Notes under the pieces: generated by a model
What the model was told of the DNA's origin: nothing
Database searches by the model: none
The model's input: the letters and a program-made list of their open reading frames with translations, nothing else
Translations under genes and position numbers: made by a program
Part shown: one piece after another, positions 59,426 to 64,000 of the stretch
How the letters are laid out: each line of letters begins with the position of its first letter
Position numbering within the stretch: position 1 is the stretch's first letter
Assembly (NCBI GenBank): GCA_020747065.1
Contig: JAGMVK010000011.1
Span: forward strand, 558,001 to 622,000
Source: Cadophora sp. MPI-SDFR-AT-0126
Lineage: Eukaryota > Ascomycota > Leotiomycetes > Helotiales > Ploettnerulaceae
DNA length: 64,000 nt
Direction: 5' to 3'

Positions 59426-62400
59426 ATGGCGGAGGAAGATGCAGAGATAGCTCTCTTGCACCAAATGCAGGCGGGGCAAGATAGTATGGCTTGGGAAGAT
59501 GGAGGCGCAAATGGGGCCGCAGAGGGCGAGCTACCTTCAAATACTGAGCATACAAACGATCAAGATGTCAAAAGAGAAAATGTTGCAGATGACCAAGTTC
59601 TTCGTGCTTTATCTCCTTCAGGATCTGCTGCGGAATCCGATGGTGGCGAATATGACCCAGCTTCTCTTTCTTCACTTCCTGCGATTACTGTCGCCGCAGG
59701 TCAAGTAGAATCGAGATCAAGCTCGAGAGGATCAACTCGGAAGCCGAAAACTGTGGGAGGATTTATTGCCGACGATTCGGATGAAGAGTACGATGCAGCA
59801 ACACCAGTGCAGGCTGTGGGAGGTCTACAGCCAGCAGCAGCTAACAGCTCTTCTCGAGCACTTTCCCCTTCCCCACTCCACAACTCTGTCACTCCGCAAG
59901 ATTTGCCAACAACTCCCGAGGATCAAGGTGATTCAACGGCTGCGCAATCTTCATACAATCTTCCCGTGAACACAAGTGTTACTGGAGCTACTTCTGTACC
60001 AGCTCCAGCAGCACAGGTACTTACTTCTGCAGCTCCGGCACAAGATGTGTCTCTTCCAAAGGCTCGCCTGCCTCATGACAAAATTGGTATGCTTGAAGAT
60101 CGCATCAAGGAGGATCCCCGAGGAGATATGCAAGCTTGGATGGCGTTGATTGATGAACATCGTAAGCGCAATAAGCTTGATGATGCGCGCGCAGTCTACG
60201 AGCGGTTTTTGAAAGTATTTCCTCAAGCTGTAAGTGATTCAAGTCCCCTGCAAGAGCGGTCTGTTGACATGACATAGGCCGAAATCTGGGCCGCATATGC
60301 AGAAATGGAATTGGAGAACGACAATTTTAGTGCCGCCGAGAACATATTTGGTAGATCCCTGTTGACTGTCGCCGATGTCCAACTCTGGCTGGTATATTTG
60401 AACTACATTCGACGTAGGAATGACCTGATGAATGATGCAACCGGAACCGCGCGAGCCACAGTTTCTCAATCCTATGATTTCGTCCTGGCCAACATTGGCA
60501 TTGATAAAGATTCCGGCAAATTATGGCAAGAATATATCCAGTTCATTCGAGGAGCACCAGGACAAATTGGAGGTAGCAGCTGGCAGGATCAACAGAAAAT
60601 GGACCAACTTCGAAAAGCTTACCAACGTGCCGTTAATGTCCCAATGTCTGCGTTGAATGGTTTATGGAAAGAATATGACCAGTTCGAGATGAGTCTCAAC
60701 AAGATCACTGTAAGTTTTTAAACTCCCATTTCACGCTTGCGCTGCTCATTTCAAATAGGGTCGTAAATTTTTGCAAGAGAAGTCTCCTTCCTACATGTCT
60801 GCAAGAAGCGCAAACACAGCTCTGGAGACCATCACCCGTGGACTTGTAAGAACGACACTCCCTAAATTGCCCCCCGCTCCTGGATTTGAAGGCGATCAAG
60901 AATATCAACTACAAGTTCAACTATGGAAAGGCTGGATTTCGTGGGAGCAAGAAGACCCTTTGGTGCTGAAGGATGAGGAGCCCGAAACTTACAAGCAGCG
61001 AGTCTTATATGTTTATAAGCAAGCAGTAATGGCCTTGAGATTCTGGCCGGAGATCTGGGTCGATGCGGCTGATTGGTGCTTTAACAATGGCATGGAAAAG
61101 GATGGAGATACGTTCTTGAACGATGGATTCCAAGCCAATCCGGAAAGTTGTTTGATGGCCTTCAAGAAAGCAGATCGCCTTGAGTCAACACTCTCAACAG
61201 GAGAATCTGACAAGAGCTTGGCAGAACGTGGTGCAATTGTAAGGGCACCTTTCGACAAGCTCTTGGATACTTTGTACGAAATGGCCAAACAAGTCAAAAT
61301 CCAAGAGGCCGCGGAATTGAAGAAGGTCGAGGAGACTCCTTATGTTGACGATATTGATGCTTCCATCAGAGCCATCACCAGAGCGGATGACGAAGAGGAC
61401 AATGATGCCGATACGGAGTATCAAGAAGCTGCCAAAGCTGCTAGACGAAAGGTTGTCCAAGAGAGCTATGCACAACAGACGGAACTTCTTTCTCGCACAA
61501 TTTCATTCACGTGGATTGCTCTGATGAGAGCCATGCGCCGGGTACAAGGAAAGGGATCTCCAAAGGATTCTGGGAAGGATGCTGTAGGAGGGTCAAGAAA
61601 AGTCTTTGCCGATGCCAGAGGTCGTGGAAAGCTCACGAGTGATGTTTACGTTGCTGCTGCTCTGATTGAGCACCACGTCTATAAGGACCCAGCAGGCACG
61701 AAGATCTTCGAGCGAGGAGCCAAACTGTTCCCTGAAGATGCAGGCTTTACTTTGGAATACCTCAAGCATCTTTTGTCAATTGGTGATACTACAAGTAAGT
61801 CCCTGCCTTCCTTCACACGACCTTCAGCTAATTTATGTAGATGCACGAGTCACGTTTCAGACAGTAGTGAGTCGGTTGACGCAGAAGCCAGAAATGGTTT
61901 CCAAGGCAAAGCCGCTTTATGCATATTTCCACAAGTACGAATCCCAGTACGGCGAGCTGTCACAAATTGCCAAGTTGGAGCAACGAATGGCGGAGATTTA
62001 CCCTGACGATCCAAAATTATCACAATTCGCTGCGAGATACAGTGGTGAGGGCTTTGAGCCAACTGGCATCCGCTTGATTGTGTCACCCGCCACACAGGCA
62101 CGGCCAAAGGGTGTTATGCAATCTATCGAGCAACCCCAGCCTGTGATGCAGGTCAGTCCTCGTCCTCAATACGCCCAAGAAGCAAGTCGAAGTCCCAGAC
62201 CGCAGTATTTGCAGACAATAAATTCACCAAAGCGCCCGTTCCCAGGGGAGGATCAGGATAGCGATCTCAATCGACCTCGCAAGCTTGCTCGAGGCGAGTC
62301 ACCATTGAAGGGAGCAGCTGGGCGCCGGCTCGATCAACAGAAACGCCTCCAGCAAGGCACCCCATCGTGGAATGCTCCTCCCTTTGTAGTACCGCGGGAC

Positions 62401-62966
62401 ATCACATTCTTGCTCAGCATCATCCCTAGAGCTGACCTCTACTCTGCCACAAAGTTCAAACCAGAGGCTCTGGTGCGACTCCTACAGAATGCAATCGTCC
62501 CGGACTACAACACGTGGAAGCAAGCAAAGGAGGAGTCTCAAGCACCGCCTCCGCAACGATATGGTAATAACATTTCCTACGGTGCAATTCCAAAGCCCCA
62601 GAAACCCCAGAAACAGCATGTTCAGGCAACGTACACTCCAGTGGAATGGAATGGGAACAGCAATGGTTACCACATCCCGGAGTATCGCGGCTCTCCTGCT
62701 GCTACCTATGGCAGTCCTCCAGGCTGGCATGGGCACTCAGGGACAGCAATGGTCCCCGAATATGCGTCTCGGCCAAGTATTCAACCGACACAGGTAACTT
62801 CAGACCTAAGTAGATCTGGTGGCTATTACGGAGTTGAGCCTGGAAATGGTAATAGGAAGCTTGCTGTCCTTCCTCGCCTGTTGCCTGCTGCTAGCTGGTA
62901 TTGAAAGAAAATGATCAGAACTTCTTTGCTAATTTGCGTTTGCAATCAGGGTATTACGGTCGATAA
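59426..62966 (+). CDS. RNA14: mRNA 3'-end processing factor RNA14 (CstF77-type)
   Basis: Five exons are proposed (59426-60229, 60278-60709, 60759-61794, 61841-62848, 62950-62966), 1098 residues. A disordered acidic N terminus of about 210 residues precedes the HAT-repeat (half-a-TPR) array, beginning near MLEDRIKEDPRGDMQAWMAL, with AEIWAAYAEMELENDNFSAA and later FWPEIWVDAADWCFNNGM as typical repeats. The Suf-type region includes KLEQRMAEIYPDD. A C-terminal element, PRDITFLLSIIPRADLYS, matches the segment that binds RNA15. RNA14 scaffolds cleavage factor IA for pre-mRNA cleavage and polyadenylation in the nucleus. Without the last intron the frame would end at 62904 with a different 20-residue tail; splicing gives GYYGR. 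Confidence 0.95.
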
Positions 62967-64000
62967 ATAAACCACATAAAATGGCGCTTTTCGGATAGTA
63001 TCTGCCGTTAGATTTCGATTCTCGCTCGGTCGGAGGACGACTGTGATGTACTAAATTTACACATACCATAACAAGCTGGAGAAAATGGCTGGGATTGGGA
63101 CACGAGAGCACGGTTATTGGAATAATACCTGCTTGTAGTATAGGGGACGCTGACCGCGATGGGATAGTAATTTATGAATCGGGATGGGTATGGGATTGGG
63201 AAAGGGAGTGTCTGCAGCTCCTTATTTGTCGTCTTTTCACGCTTGCATCTATGAAATGTTCTTAATGAGAGAGCAGTGGGCGTCAAGTCCGGCATTGCCT
63301 CTGAGGAATTGCAAAAAACAGCTCGGAAGATCAATGGCGTTTCGGTTGGCATTCATGCGGGGATCGCAAGATGTAACATAGAGGTCCTGTAATGGGATGC
63401 GCTGGGCTTGCCTCATTGCATATGGTGAATAATTGAATCCAGCATTTGCAATTTCGTATTTCTTTTGTTTTGTTCTTGGGTACTCTTTCCTTACGTGCGG
63501 TGCTTGCGTCGTTTGTTCATCACTGGCCAGACATTACGGCTTGTTCTTTTCCATCCCTAACACTGGTGTCGACTTTTGTGCTTGCTTATTTGCTTATCAC
63601 CTTGAACAATTACCGAATGTTTCGAGTCCTGTCTTTTTATTTTATGTCGTTTGCTTGCTTGATGACTTTATGCTTGAGCTTGCTAAATGTCAACCCACTG
63701 TCTCCAAATCCAAACTCCAAACAGCAAGTTCCAGCACGTAATGCAATTCCAATCGTCCTGTCTCTTCAAACTCTCAACAGCAAAAGAATCTGATTCATCA
63801 AGACCAAGACACGTTGTGGTCTCTCGGTTGTCTTGAGGACGTGGCTAGGCTGAACCGAGTTGTGAAGAAGGCTGCATCTTGTATTCAAGTAAATCGGTGC
63901 TGATGAGGAGGGTTTTGCCGGCTCAGGTCAACGCTTTTGGGAAAATTGGGGCGTTGAACGAGACCGGTTGATTGAGGGCATATAGGTTTGGAATGGTTGT
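62967..64000. other. RNA14 3' flank, nothing recognised
   Basis: No coding-like frame. The overlapping frames at 63433-63793 are T-rich, hydrophobic and low in information, so I do not call a gene. Confidence 0.45.

Noticed and set aside
63433..63793. Two overlapping hydrophobic frames resembling a small membrane protein
   Set aside because: They arise from T-rich sequence in the RNA14 3' flank, overlap each other in two frames and show no family or splice support.

Overview
This window is nuclear DNA of a filamentous ascomycete (Pezizomycotina). A Leotiomycetes-like fungus is my guess; the class cannot be fixed from the sequence alone. The evidence is many 41-110 nt GT-AG introns with CTRAY-type branch sites, intron-bearing tRNA genes, and families typical of these fungi: HET, 2EXR, DUF6590, Zn2Cys6 regulators, a LaeA-like methyltransferase, NmrA-like and PRISE-like reductases. 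Exon structures below were assembled by hand from reading frames, splice motifs and phase. Where all phases close, the model is likely right.

Layout. 1-5.5 kb: the 3' end of an acidic protein gene, a broken or unresolved gene, a striking 14-bp minisatellite and an intron-bearing tRNA-Lys. 5.5-11.6 kb: housekeeping genes (D-2-hydroxyacid dehydrogenase, mitochondrial IF-2, a two-pass membrane protein). 11.9-19 kb: a LaeA-like methyltransferase, a P450 and a DUF6590 gene, all on the minus strand. 19.6-30 kb: accessory material with a coiled-coil gene, two related small Cys/His-rich genes (one broken), a small secreted protein, a PRISE-type reductase and a mucin-like single-pass membrane protein. 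31.7-35.6 kb: a HET-domain gene and an alpha/beta hydrolase. 36.3-39.4 kb: the Sro7/tomosyn-type exocytosis regulator. 40-45.8 kb: a tRNA-like element, a 2EXR gene and tRNA-Ser. 45.9-56 kb: a CorA-like transporter, an NmrA-like protein, a multi-exon orphan and a Zn2Cys6 regulator. 57.9-63 kb: a divergent pair, ASF1 (histone chaperone) and RNA14 (mRNA 3'-end cleavage factor).

How the genes work together. Conserved core genes (IF-2, SRO7, ASF1, RNA14) are separated by gene-poor accessory stretches of 1-3.5 kb. The methyltransferase and P450 could form a small tailoring unit, but no backbone synthase is present, so this is not a classical biosynthetic cluster. I found no intact transposon, CRISPR array or viral element. 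The most unusual items are the minisatellite, the related pair of Cys/His-rich mini-proteins, the cysteine-free small secreted protein, the SNARE-like tail of SRO7, and the orphan gene at 51.8-53.4 kb.
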